From: Synergistaceae bacterium | Lineage (GTDB): Bacteria; Synergistota; Synergistia; Synergistales; Aminobacteriaceae | Assembly (NCBI GenBank): GCA_031289165.1 | Contig: JAITPZ010000172.1 | Location: forward strand, 1 to 10,708 | Direction of reading: 5' to 3' | Length of the DNA: 10,708 nucleotides | Shown here: one piece after another, positions 1 through 6,354 of the stretch | Layout: every line of letters starts with the position of its first letter | How positions within the stretch are numbered: position 1 is the first letter of the stretch | Program-made: the position numbers and the translations under genes | Notes under the pieces: generated by a model | Seen by the model: the letters and a program-made list of their open reading frames with translations, nothing else | What the model was told of the DNA's origin: nothing | Databases searched by the model: none

Positions 1-212
1 TCTGCAAGGGAACAGGCTGGCTGGAGGTCTGCGGCATGGGCATGGTGCATCCGTCCGTCGTCCGCGCGGGCGGCATCGACCCCGACGAGTACAACGGGTT
101 CGCCTTCGGCATGGGGCTCGACCGCATGGCGATGCTGAAGTACGGCATCAACGACCTTCGTTACCTTTTCACCGGCAACGTCTCGTACTTTTTATCCGGG
201 AGGAATTCCTGA
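1..212 (+). CDS. pheS: Phenylalanyl-tRNA synthetase alpha subunit, C-terminal end (5' truncated by window)
   Basis: This is the catalytic subunit of the (alpha-beta)2 phenylalanyl-tRNA synthetase, which charges tRNA-Phe in the cytoplasm. Only about the last 69 codons are present; the first complete codon is at position 3 and the TGA stop is at 210-212. Two class II synthetase landmarks are visible. One is the GWLEVCGMGMVHP stretch, which corresponds to the usual GWLEVxGxGMVHP core strand. The other is FAFGMGLDRMAMLKYGI, the motif 3 helix whose Arg contacts ATP, followed by the typical C-terminal INDLRYLF run. The stop overlaps the pheT start by one base (TGATG), so the two subunits are probably translationally coupled, as expected for a stoichiometric complex. 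The promoter and any leader lie outside the window. Confidence 0.96.
   Translation, partial: CKGTGWLEVCGMGMVHPSVVRAGGIDPDEYNGFAFGMGLDRMAMLKYGINDLRYLFTGNVSYFLSGRNS
198..203 (+). promoter_or_regulatory. Ribosome binding site of pheT
   Basis: GGGAGG lies inside the last codons of pheS, 8 bases before the ATG at 212. It supports that start and fits coupled translation of the two subunits. Confidence 0.8.
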
Positions 213-2629
213 TGATCGTTTCCTGGCAGATTCTGCAGCAGTTCGTGGACCTCTTCGCGGTCACGCCCGAGGAGGCGGCGGAGCGCCTGACGATGGCGGG
301 CGCGGAGGTCGAGCGCATCGAGCGCCCGGGGAGCAAAATAGGGGGCGTCGTCGCCGCGCGCATCACGTCTCTGAAAAAACATCCGACGAGGGAGAACCTC
401 TTCGTCGCCGAGTTGGACACCGGTACAGGCAGCGCCCTGTGCGTCACGGCCGCGACCAACCTCACCGACGGGGACAGGGTTTTTTACGGCCCCCCCGGGG
501 CGACGCTGCCCGACGGCGTCACACTGGGCGTCCGCGACTTCGACGGAATGAGCAGCGCGGGAATGATGCTGTCGGCCGCCGAGCTGGGGTTGCCCGAGGT
601 CGACATCGTGGAGGGCATTCTCGTCCTGCCGGAGGACGCCCCGATCGGCGCGGACGCGCGCTCCCTCTACGGTTTCGGGGACACGCTGCTCGACGTCTCG
701 ATCACCCCGAACCGCGGGGACCTGCTGAGCGTTCTCGGCATGGCGCGCGAGCTGAAGGGCCTTTTCCCCGACTCCGTCCTCAGGCCCCTGCCCTGGGAGA
801 AAAGCGATGGGGAAGAGGAGTGGCCCGTGGAGTTCGGCAAAATTTCGCTGCCCGATCCCGGCTGCCTGGCCTACCACCTGGGGCTTGCCACGAACGTCGC
901 GATCGCCCCGTCGCCGGTCGAGTTCCGCGTGGCGCTCACCCATATGGGGATGCGCCCCATCTCCAATATCGTCGACGTCACGAACTACGTGATGCTGGTG
1001 CTGGGGCAGCCCCTGCACGCCTTCGACCTGAACACCCTTCCCGGCCGCGAGGTCACGGTTCGCTCCGCCTCCGACGGCGAGAGCATCGTCACGCTCGACG
1101 GGAAGGAACGCGTCCTGACCCCGAAGGACATGCTGATCACCAGCGGAGGCGAGCCCATCGCGCTGGCCGGGGTCATGGGCGGCGACCGCACGGGCATAGG
1201 CGACGACACGACCGTCGTCGCCCTCGAGGGCGCCGCCTTCTCCGCCCTGCGCGTCGGACACACGTCCCGCCGCCTGGGGATCGCCTCGGAGGCGGCCTTC
1301 CGCTACTCCCGCAGCGTGGACCCCACTCTCTCCGCCACGGGCGTCGACTGCGCGCTTTCCCTCATGAAGGCGTGGAGCGGGGCCTCCATCGGCTACAGAA
1401 AGAAATCCGCGACCAACGCCCTGCCCGAAATTCGGCCCGTCACCCTCACAAAAAGGAAACTTCAGACGTACCTGCTGTGGAGCGACATGGACGAGTCGAC
1501 CAAAATTCTTGAGGGCTTTGGGATCCGTCAGGACACCGCCGCCTCCGCTTCGGTCGAGTCTCGAACCTTCGTTCCCCCGACCTGGAGGCCCGACGTCGCG
1601 ATCGAGGAGGACCTGATCGAGGAGATCGGGCGTTACAGGGGGTACAACGACGCTCTCGACCTGCTTCCGGGCCTGCTGCCCCGGCGCGGGGATCTCGGCG
1701 CCCCGACGAAGCTGGGCTCGGCCCTGCGCGACTGCGCCCTCAATCGCGGGTACGTCGAGGCCATTACCTACAGCTTCCTCCCGGAGTCGTTCGTGAAGGT
1801 TCTGCATCTTCCCGACGACGACCCGCGCGCGCACCCCCTGCTGCTGGCCAACCCCATCAGTCAGGACTGGATCGCCATGCGGACCACGCTGCTTCCGGGG
1901 CTGCTGAACGGCCTGAAGGAGAGCGCCGCCTCCGGCTGGCGCGCCCCCGTTCGCCTCTTCGAGATCGGACGCGTCTTCCTGCGCGCTTCCGAAAAAAAGG
2001 AGGACCACGGGCACACGGAACACGACACCCTGGCCGCTCTGATCTTCAACGGCACGGACCCGCGCACGCCGTGGGCCGACACGGCCGACGACCTTCTGAG
2101 CGTCAGGGCCGACGTCGAGGCGCTGCTGCGGACGCGCGGCTTCGAGCCGGCCTTCGCGCGCGGATCGGAGCCCTTCGGACACGCCGGGCAGACCGCGGAC
2201 GTCCTCGTGGGCGGCGAAAAAATCGGCTGCCTCGCCCGGCTGAAACCGGCCATCGAGCGGGAACTCGCCTTTCCGGGACCCGTCTACGTTTTCGAGCTTC
2301 GGATATCGTCCATCGAGATCCCCCAAAAGCCCCTGTTCAGGCCCGCTTCGTCCTTCCCCGCGACGTTCCGCGACGTCTCCATGCTGGTGGGCAACGAGAA
2401 AACTCAGGACGAGGTGCTGGCCGAGATTCGCGCGGCCGCGGGCGATCTGCTGGAAAGCGTGAAGCTGTTCGACATCTACGCCGGCCGGGGAATACCCGAG
2501 GGATATCGCAGCATGGCCTTCTCGCTCTGCTACCGGGCCTTCGACCGCACCCTGAACGACGAGGAAATCGATAAAATTCACAATTCAGTACGCGACACCC
2601 TGACGCAAAGGGGTTACAATATGCGTTAG
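212..2629 (+). CDS. pheT: Phenylalanyl-tRNA synthetase beta subunit
   Basis: The 805-residue protein is the usual length for the long bacterial PheT, the structural, tRNA-binding and proofreading subunit of the cytosolic enzyme. Domains read in order. A B1 start precedes an EMAP-like tRNA-binding fold at about 42-150 (IGGVVAARITSLKKHP). The B3/B4 editing domain is at about 204-375 and includes GQPLHAFD (His269), AGVMGGD and LEGAAF (Glu339), which correspond to the pocket that hydrolyses mischarged Tyr-tRNA. B5 is at about 407-475 (ending IEEIGRYRGY). A catalytic-like core domain follows, and then a C-terminal ferredoxin-like anticodon-binding domain at about 708-805 (FPATFRDVSMLV). All domains appear intact, so this is an editing-competent type by sequence. 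The start is fixed by a good Shine-Dalgarno and the TGATG overlap with pheS. The long open frame on the opposite strand is a high-GC shadow. Confidence 0.98.
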   Translation: MIVSWQILQQFVDLFAVTPEEAAERLTMAGAEVERIERPGSKIGGVVAARITSLKKHPTRENLFVAELDTGTGSALCVTAATNLTDGDRVFYGPPGATLPDGVTLGVRDFDGMSSAGMMLSAAELGLPEVDIVEGILVLPEDAPIGADARSLYGFGDTLLDVSITPNRGDLLSVLGMARELKGLFPDSVLRPLPWEKSDGEEEWPVEFGKISLPDPGCLAYHLGLATNVAIAPSPVEFRVALTHMGMRPISNIVDVTNYVMLVLGQPLHAFDLNTLPGREVTVRSASDGESIVTLDGKERVLTPKDMLITSGGEPIALAGVMGGDRTGIGDDTTVVALEGAAFSALRVGHTSRRLGIASEAAFRYSRSVDPTLSATGVDCALSLMKAWSGASIGYRKKSATNALPEIRPVTLTKRKLQTYLLWSDMDESTKILEGFGIRQDTAASASVESRTFVPPTWRPDVAIEEDLIEEIGRYRGYNDALDLLPGLLPRRGDLGAPTKLGSALRDCALNRGYVEAITYSFLPESFVKVLHLPDDDPRAHPLLLANPISQDWIAMRTTLLPGLLNGLKESAASGWRAPVRLFEIGRVFLRASEKKEDHGHTEHDTLAALIFNGTDPRTPWADTADDLLSVRADVEALLRTRGFEPAFARGSEPFGHAGQTADVLVGGEKIGCLARLKPAIERELAFPGPVYVFELRISSIEIPQKPLFRPASSFPATFRDVSMLVGNEKTQDEVLAEIRAAAGDLLESVKLFDIYAGRGIPEGYRSMAFSLCYRAFDRTLNDEEIDKIHNSVRDTLTQRGYNMR
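2592..2620 (+). promoter_or_regulatory. Candidate internal promoter at the end of pheT
   Basis: A GCGACA hexamer (2592-2597; the GACA half matches the -35 consensus) is followed after exactly 17 bases by TACAAT (2615-2620), 5 of 6 for a sigma-70-type -10. It sits just before the pheT stop and about 50 bases before the small coiled-coil gene, where it could give the division genes expression independent of pheST. The -35 match is weak and the site lies in coding DNA, so chance is a real possibility. Confidence 0.25.
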
Positions 2630-2667
2630 GATGCTCCGGATGTGATGAAAAGACAGGGGAGAAGCCC

Positions 2668-2955
2668 GTGAATACGCTTGAAAACATCGATAATCTGATC
2701 GAAAGCCTGACGGACAGAATCGGAAAGCTTCTTGACGAGCGCGAGGTGCTGCTGGCGGAGGTCACGCATCTGCGCGCCCGCCTGATGGAGCGGGACAGGG
2801 ACGCCGTGAAAATCTCTCAGGACATGCAGGTCGCGCTGGAGGAGGCTCAGGTGAGCGTTCTGCGCCTCGAACAGGAAAGAAACGGCATAGAGTCGAAACT
2901 TCAGGGGCTAAACGACAGGCTGGTCGCCCTGGTGAAAGAACAGCGCAGAGGTTGA
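2668..2955 (+). CDS. Small coiled-coil protein upstream of zapA, unknown function
   Basis: I do not recognise a named family for this 95-residue protein. It is highly charged and lacks Cys, signal peptide and membrane segment. Almost its whole length (about residues 5-90) has heptad-like spacing of Leu, Ile and Val among Glu, Arg, Lys and Gln (for example LLDEREVLLAEVTHLRARL), so a cytoplasmic helical coiled coil is the safe reading. The start is GTG at 2668, with GGGGAG at 2656-2661 as Shine-Dalgarno; no in-frame ATG is available upstream. The zapA-like gene begins 4 bases after its stop, so the two are almost certainly co-translated. Size and coiled-coil character recall ZapB, the partner of ZapA in enterobacteria, but that comparison rests on architecture and context only. 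In Bacillus this slot is occupied by rnhC, which this protein is not. Confidence 0.8.
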   Translation: MNTLENIDNLIESLTDRIGKLLDEREVLLAEVTHLRARLMERDRDAVKISQDMQVALEEAQVSVLRLEQERNGIESKLQGLNDRLVALVKEQRRG

Positions 2956-2959
2956 TGGC

Positions 2960-3229
2960 GTGGCTGAGCTGCGGGAGGTTCCGATCCTTATCGGAAAACG
3001 AAGTTATCGGATGCAGACGGCTCTCGACGATTCGACCCTCAACCGGATCGTTTCCATTATTTCTGAGATCACGGGGGCCGTGGGCGGCGAGGTGGATCAG
3101 GAAAAGCTGTTGATGCTGACCTGTTTGCAGCTTGCGTATTCCGTGGAAAAGATCTCGTGGCGCCTGGGGGCTGTGACGAGCCGCCTGGAAGAAGTGGAGG
3201 AATCCTCCTTCGGCGAGGAGCAGGGGTGA
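2960..3229 (+). CDS. zapA: ZapA-like cell division protein
   Basis: The 89-residue protein matches ZapA in size and layout. ZapA binds and bundles FtsZ filaments at the division site. An N-terminal beta-rich globular part (about residues 4-30, VPILIGKRSYRMQTALD) is followed by a segment with the family's EKLLMLTCLQLAYSVEKI-type helix (about 50-67), which corresponds to the 'KLAVLAALNLADEL' helix of typical ZapA. A short C-terminal coiled coil (about 68-84) completes it. The start is GTG at 2960 with AGAGGT at 2947-2952 inside the preceding gene, spacer 7; an ATG at 2955 is in another frame. The position between pheST and cvpA-mutS2 is the same as zapA in Bacillus subtilis, which strengthens the call. 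Sequence identity looks modest, as is normal for this family. Confidence 0.72.
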   Translation: MAELREVPILIGKRSYRMQTALDDSTLNRIVSIISEITGAVGGEVDQEKLLMLTCLQLAYSVEKISWRLGAVTSRLEEVEESSFGEEQG

Positions 3230-3285
3230 GCGGGTTCCGCCCCCTGAGCTTCAATCAGTTTTTTAAAAAGTACGGAGACGGATGA
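3226..3285 (+). CDS. Possible 19-codon micro-ORF between zapA and cvpA
   Basis: A GTG at 3226 overlaps the zapA stop in a GTGA arrangement and opens a 19-codon frame reading (M)SGFRPLSFNQFFKKYGDG, ending in TGA at 3283-3285, one base before the cvpA ATG. GAGGAG at 3215-3220 is a strong Shine-Dalgarno at 5 bases. It fills the whole 57-base spacer, so it could keep ribosomes loaded from zapA into cvpA, or encode a short basic peptide. Nothing in the peptide identifies a function, and a frame this short can arise by chance. Confidence 0.3.
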   Translation: MSGFRPLSFNQFFKKYGDG

Positions 3286-3286
3286 G

Positions 3287-3958
3287 ATGACTGTATCCTA
3301 TATTTTCGACATCGGCGCGGCCTGTGTTTTGGCGTTTTTTGTGGTCAGGGGGGGCATGCGGGGACTGACGGGCGAGATCGTTTCCCTTCTGGGCCTCATC
3401 GCCAGCGTGGCGGGGGGGTGGACGTTTGCCCGCCCCCTGGCCGAAGTTGTTTTGGGCACTTTTCCGGCGTGGGACAAAACGCTCACCGAGCTGGTCTGTT
3501 CCGTCGCCATTTTTATGGCCGTCTCCCTCGTCTTTTCCGTGGTGGCGCGTGTCGTGCAGATGCTCGTCCAGGCCGCGCGCCTGTCGTTTCTGGACCATGC
3601 GCTGGGTACGGTCTCGGGCGCCGCGCGCGCCTTTTTCTTCGCCCTTTTCATCTATGGCGCCTTTTCCATCTTCTCCCCGATTCTTCCAAACGCGTGGATG
3701 CGCGAGAGCTACGCCATGCGGGGCGCCGCCGTCGTCTGGCCGTCCGTGCTGCACGTCATGGTCTCCCGCGGATGGATCGACCTCGATCAGATGAGAAACT
3801 CCGTCACGGGCGGAACGGCGACGATGCCGTCTCCTTTCAATATCGACAATCTCCCCATCAACGGCATTCCCATCAATCCTGCCGATGTCATCGACGCGGC
3901 CGCCGTTCTTTCCGAGGCCGCGGCGGCCATGCAAAGCGAAGATTCCAGGGGGCGTTGA
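3287..3958 (+). CDS. cvpA: CvpA family inner membrane protein
   Basis: The 223-residue membrane protein belongs to the CvpA / colicin V production family, whose molecular role is not settled; in enterobacteria it is linked to colicin V export and envelope stress. Four hydrophobic segments are visible, at about residues 5-20, 28-46, 66-91 and 108-128. Family hallmarks are RGGMRGLTGEIVSLLGL (about 21-37) after the first helix and LDHALGTVSGAARAFFFALF (about 100-119) at the start of the last. The tail (about 130-223) extends beyond the usual 160-180-residue core. It is Ala-, Pro- and Asn-rich and probably soluble. The ATG at 3287 has GGAG at 3274-3277. The gene sits between zapA and mutS2, as in Firmicutes. 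Its TGA stop is in the same frame as mutS2, 18 bases before the probable mutS2 start. Confidence 0.88.
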   Translation: MTVSYIFDIGAACVLAFFVVRGGMRGLTGEIVSLLGLIASVAGGWTFARPLAEVVLGTFPAWDKTLTELVCSVAIFMAVSLVFSVVARVVQMLVQAARLSFLDHALGTVSGAARAFFFALFIYGAFSIFSPILPNAWMRESYAMRGAAVVWPSVLHVMVSRGWIDLDQMRNSVTGGTATMPSPFNIDNLPINGIPINPADVIDAAAVLSEAAAAMQSEDSRGR

Positions 3959-3963
3959 AACGA

Positions 3964-3979
3964 GAAGGGCAGGCACATA
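3964..3979 (+). promoter_or_regulatory. Shine-Dalgarno and probable ATA start of mutS2
   Basis: GAAGGG (3964-3969) is followed after 7 bases by ATA (3977-3979). This is the only well-spaced initiation signal ahead of the conserved MutS2 N-terminus; there is no in-frame ATG, GTG or TTG between the cvpA stop and 4094. Confidence 0.5.
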
Positions 3980-6334
3980 TCCGAATCCGTACTGAACCTT
4001 CTCGAATTTCAAAAATCTCTCGCCCCCTTTGCCGAGAACCTGCGGGGCGAACCGGGCGAGCGGGCTCTGCTCTCTCTTACGCTCTGCAAATCCATGGAGG
4101 AGCTGGAAAAACGTCACGAGCTGCTGCGCTCCTGGATGAACTGCGCGGACCGGTACGGGGACATGCGGATCCCGTGGAACGCGGGCGTCGTTTGCGTTTC
4201 GGACCTCTTCCCGGCCGCCAGGAAAAGCGGAGTCCTCTCGGGTGAGGAACTGCTGAAGATCCGCGACCTGCTGCGCCTTGCCATGAGCGTCCGCGAGGCC
4301 CTTTCCAAACTGAAGGGCGAATATCCCGCGTTCGAGTTACCCGAGCGGCGCATCCGCGACTTTGCGCCGGAGCTGGAGACGCTCTCCGTCGTCGAGGACT
4401 CCGGCCGTCTGGCCGACGGCGCCTCCCCCCGACTGCAGGAGATTCGAGGCGAGCTGGAGGCACTGAAACGGGCGGGACGGAAGACGGCGTCGCGCCTGAT
4501 GGACGACCCGAACATTCTGAACATGCTTCAGGAACGATCCCTCGCCTGGCGCGACGGGCGCTTTCTGCTGCTGGTGCGGCAGGAGTACGTCAATCGCTTT
4601 CCCGGCCTGCTGGTGGATCGCTCGTCCTCGGGCAACTCCGTTTACATGGAGCCCCGTATGCTCGCGGCCGTCAACAATCGCATGGTGCTGCAGACGCGGG
4701 ACGAGCACGACGAGGAAATACGCATCCTGATGGAGATCACGCGGAAAATCATCGCGCGCGAGCGCGCGATCACGGAGGGCGAGGCCGTACTCGGCGAAAT
4801 CGACCTGCTCTCCGCCGCGCACGAGGTCATGAAAAAGCGGCGCTGGACCCTGCCGGAGGCGACGCGCAAAACGCAGTTCAACCTGGTCGGCGCGCGTCAT
4901 CCCCTGCTGAAGGACGCGGCCGTGCCCGTCGACGTCCGTTGCGGCGGCGGTTTCAGCTCGCTCGTCGTCACGGGGCCAAACACCGGCGGCAAGACGGTCG
5001 TCCTGAAGACGGCGGGGCTCTGCGTGGCGATGGCGTGGGCCGGACTGCCGCTGCCCGCGCAGGACGGTTCCTCCGTCGGCAACTTCGACGCCCTTTACGC
5101 GGACATCGGCGACGAGCAGAGCATCGAGCAGAACCTCTCCACCTTCAGCGCCCACCTGAAAAATATCGTCGCGATTCTAAAAACGGCCGATCACAGGTCT
5201 CTGGTGCTGCTGGACGAGCTTGGGGCCGGCACCGACCCCCACGAGGGGGCGGCGCTAGGCATCGCCATTCTGGAGACCCTGAGGAACGCTCACGTGCTGA
5301 CGCTGGCGACGACGCACCATAACCCCATAAAGCAGTACGCCCTGACCACGCCCTCCGTCGAGACCGCCAGCATGGAGTTCGACATCGAGAGGCTCGCTCC
5401 GACCTATCGGCTTCTGATGGGGGTGCCGGGAAAGAGCAACGCCCTGCTGATCGCCCAGCGGTGGGGGATGCCGGAGGCCGTTCTGGAGCGCGCGCGATCG
5501 TCGCTGAAGGCGCGGGAGGTCTCCGCCGAGGACCTGATGGGAGAGCTGAATGAGCGCCGGACGTCGCTGAACAGGGAAGAACGTCGCTTCGAGGTCGAGC
5601 GCGCGGAGATGGCGCGGCTGAAAAAGCTGTACGAGGACCGCCTAGCGGAAATTGATTTTCGAAGGGGCAAAATCATCGAAACGGCGGACCGACGGGCCTC
5701 CGAGATCGTCACCCGGGCGGAGGCGACGTCGCGCGACCTGATAAAGGGGCTGGAGGAGGCGGCAAAATCGGCCGCCCAAAAGGAGTTCAACCTGGGGCGT
5801 CAGAACGTGCAGAAGATCCGCAGGGGACTCGAATCCCGTCACGCCGGAAGGGTCCGGCGGGAGCTGGAGAGCAGGCCGGAGACCTTCGTCCCGAAGGAGG
5901 GCGCGACGGTCCAGGTGGCCGGCAGCAGCGTGGTCGGCGTCATCGAGTCCGTCAAAAACGGAAAGGCCATGCTCGTCGCCGGCCCCATGCGCCTGGAGGT
6001 GGCCGCGGACCAGCTCGTGCAGACGCAGAAGGCGGCGAAGGTCGCAATTCCGCCCGTTGACACCTCTTCTATAATGAGACGTGAAAGTGTTCCCTCATCC
6101 CTGATGATTCGGGGGATGAACGTGGACGAGGCGCTGCCCCTGACGGGCGGATACCTCGACAGAGCCTACAGGGCGGGCTACACGAGCGTCCTGATCATTC
6201 ACGGACGCGGGGAGGGAATTCTCCGCCGCGAGGTTCACGCGCTCTGCGCGAGGCTGAAGTACGTCTCCGAGTACCGCCTGGGCGAGGCGGGCGAGGGCGG
6301 CTACGGCGTGACGGTGGTGTCGTTTCAAAAGTAA
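3977..6334 (+). CDS. mutS2: MutS2: ATPase with C-terminal Smr domain, probable non-canonical ATA start
   Basis: MutS2 is a cytosolic ATPase of the MutS superfamily without the mismatch-binding domain. Members are reported to suppress recombination or to act on collided ribosomes through ATPase, KOW and Smr parts. From the ATA at 3977 the product is 785 residues, the normal family length. An N-terminal lever begins SESVLNLLEFQK, matching the family's VLxxLEFxK opening. Walker A is GPNTGGKT (about 333-340), the conserved STFSAHLKNI segment is near 390-400, and Walker B is LVLLDELGAGTDPHEG (about 409-424). A long Arg/Glu-rich coiled coil follows (about 500-630), then a short beta-rich segment and an Smr domain (about 705-785) with HGRGEG (742-747) and GYGVTVVSF. 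The Smr opening reads LMIRG where LDLRG is usual. Starting instead at ATG 4094 would remove 39 conserved residues and has no Shine-Dalgarno. Confidence 0.93.
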   Translation: MSESVLNLLEFQKSLAPFAENLRGEPGERALLSLTLCKSMEELEKRHELLRSWMNCADRYGDMRIPWNAGVVCVSDLFPAARKSGVLSGEELLKIRDLLRLAMSVREALSKLKGEYPAFELPERRIRDFAPELETLSVVEDSGRLADGASPRLQEIRGELEALKRAGRKTASRLMDDPNILNMLQERSLAWRDGRFLLLVRQEYVNRFPGLLVDRSSSGNSVYMEPRMLAAVNNRMVLQTRDEHDEEIRILMEITRKIIARERAITEGEAVLGEIDLLSAAHEVMKKRRWTLPEATRKTQFNLVGARHPLLKDAAVPVDVRCGGGFSSLVVTGPNTGGKTVVLKTAGLCVAMAWAGLPLPAQDGSSVGNFDALYADIGDEQSIEQNLSTFSAHLKNIVAILKTADHRSLVLLDELGAGTDPHEGAALGIAILETLRNAHVLTLATTHHNPIKQYALTTPSVETASMEFDIERLAPTYRLLMGVPGKSNALLIAQRWGMPEAVLERARSSLKAREVSAEDLMGELNERRTSLNREERRFEVERAEMARLKKLYEDRLAEIDFRRGKIIETADRRASEIVTRAEATSRDLIKGLEEAAKSAAQKEFNLGRQNVQKIRRGLESRHAGRVRRELESRPETFVPKEGATVQVAGSSVVGVIESVKNGKAMLVAGPMRLEVAADQLVQTQKAAKVAIPPVDTSSIMRRESVPSSLMIRGMNVDEALPLTGGYLDRAYRAGYTSVLIIHGRGEGILRREVHALCARLKYVSEYRLGEAGEGGYGVTVVSFQK

Positions 6335-6354
6335 CGAATTAAGCGGGTGAGAAC

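Noticed and set aside
161..2581. An 806-codon open frame on the minus strand opposite pheT
   Set aside because: It mirrors pheT codons in high-GC DNA, has no recognisable domain and lacks a plausible ribosome site; pheT itself is fully supported.
2645..2671. An 8-codon frame ending in a GTGA overlap with the start of the coiled-coil gene
   Set aside because: It has no Shine-Dalgarno and is so short that chance explains it, unlike the better supported frame before cvpA.
3418..4245. A plus-strand frame running across the end of cvpA into mutS2
   Set aside because: It is out of frame with both genes, Arg-rich and without family features; the CvpA and MutS2 readings explain the DNA.
6057..6075. 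TTGACA and TATAAT hexamers, both perfect, near the end of mutS2
   Set aside because: They are only 7 bases apart, far from the required 16-18. No -35-like hexamer lies 17 bases before the TATAAT.
3287..6334. cvpA and mutS2 share a frame, separated by one TGA (3956-3958), which could make a readthrough fusion
   Set aside because: The mutS2 N-terminus has its own Shine-Dalgarno, and there is no sign of stop recoding such as a selenocysteine context or a conserved linker.
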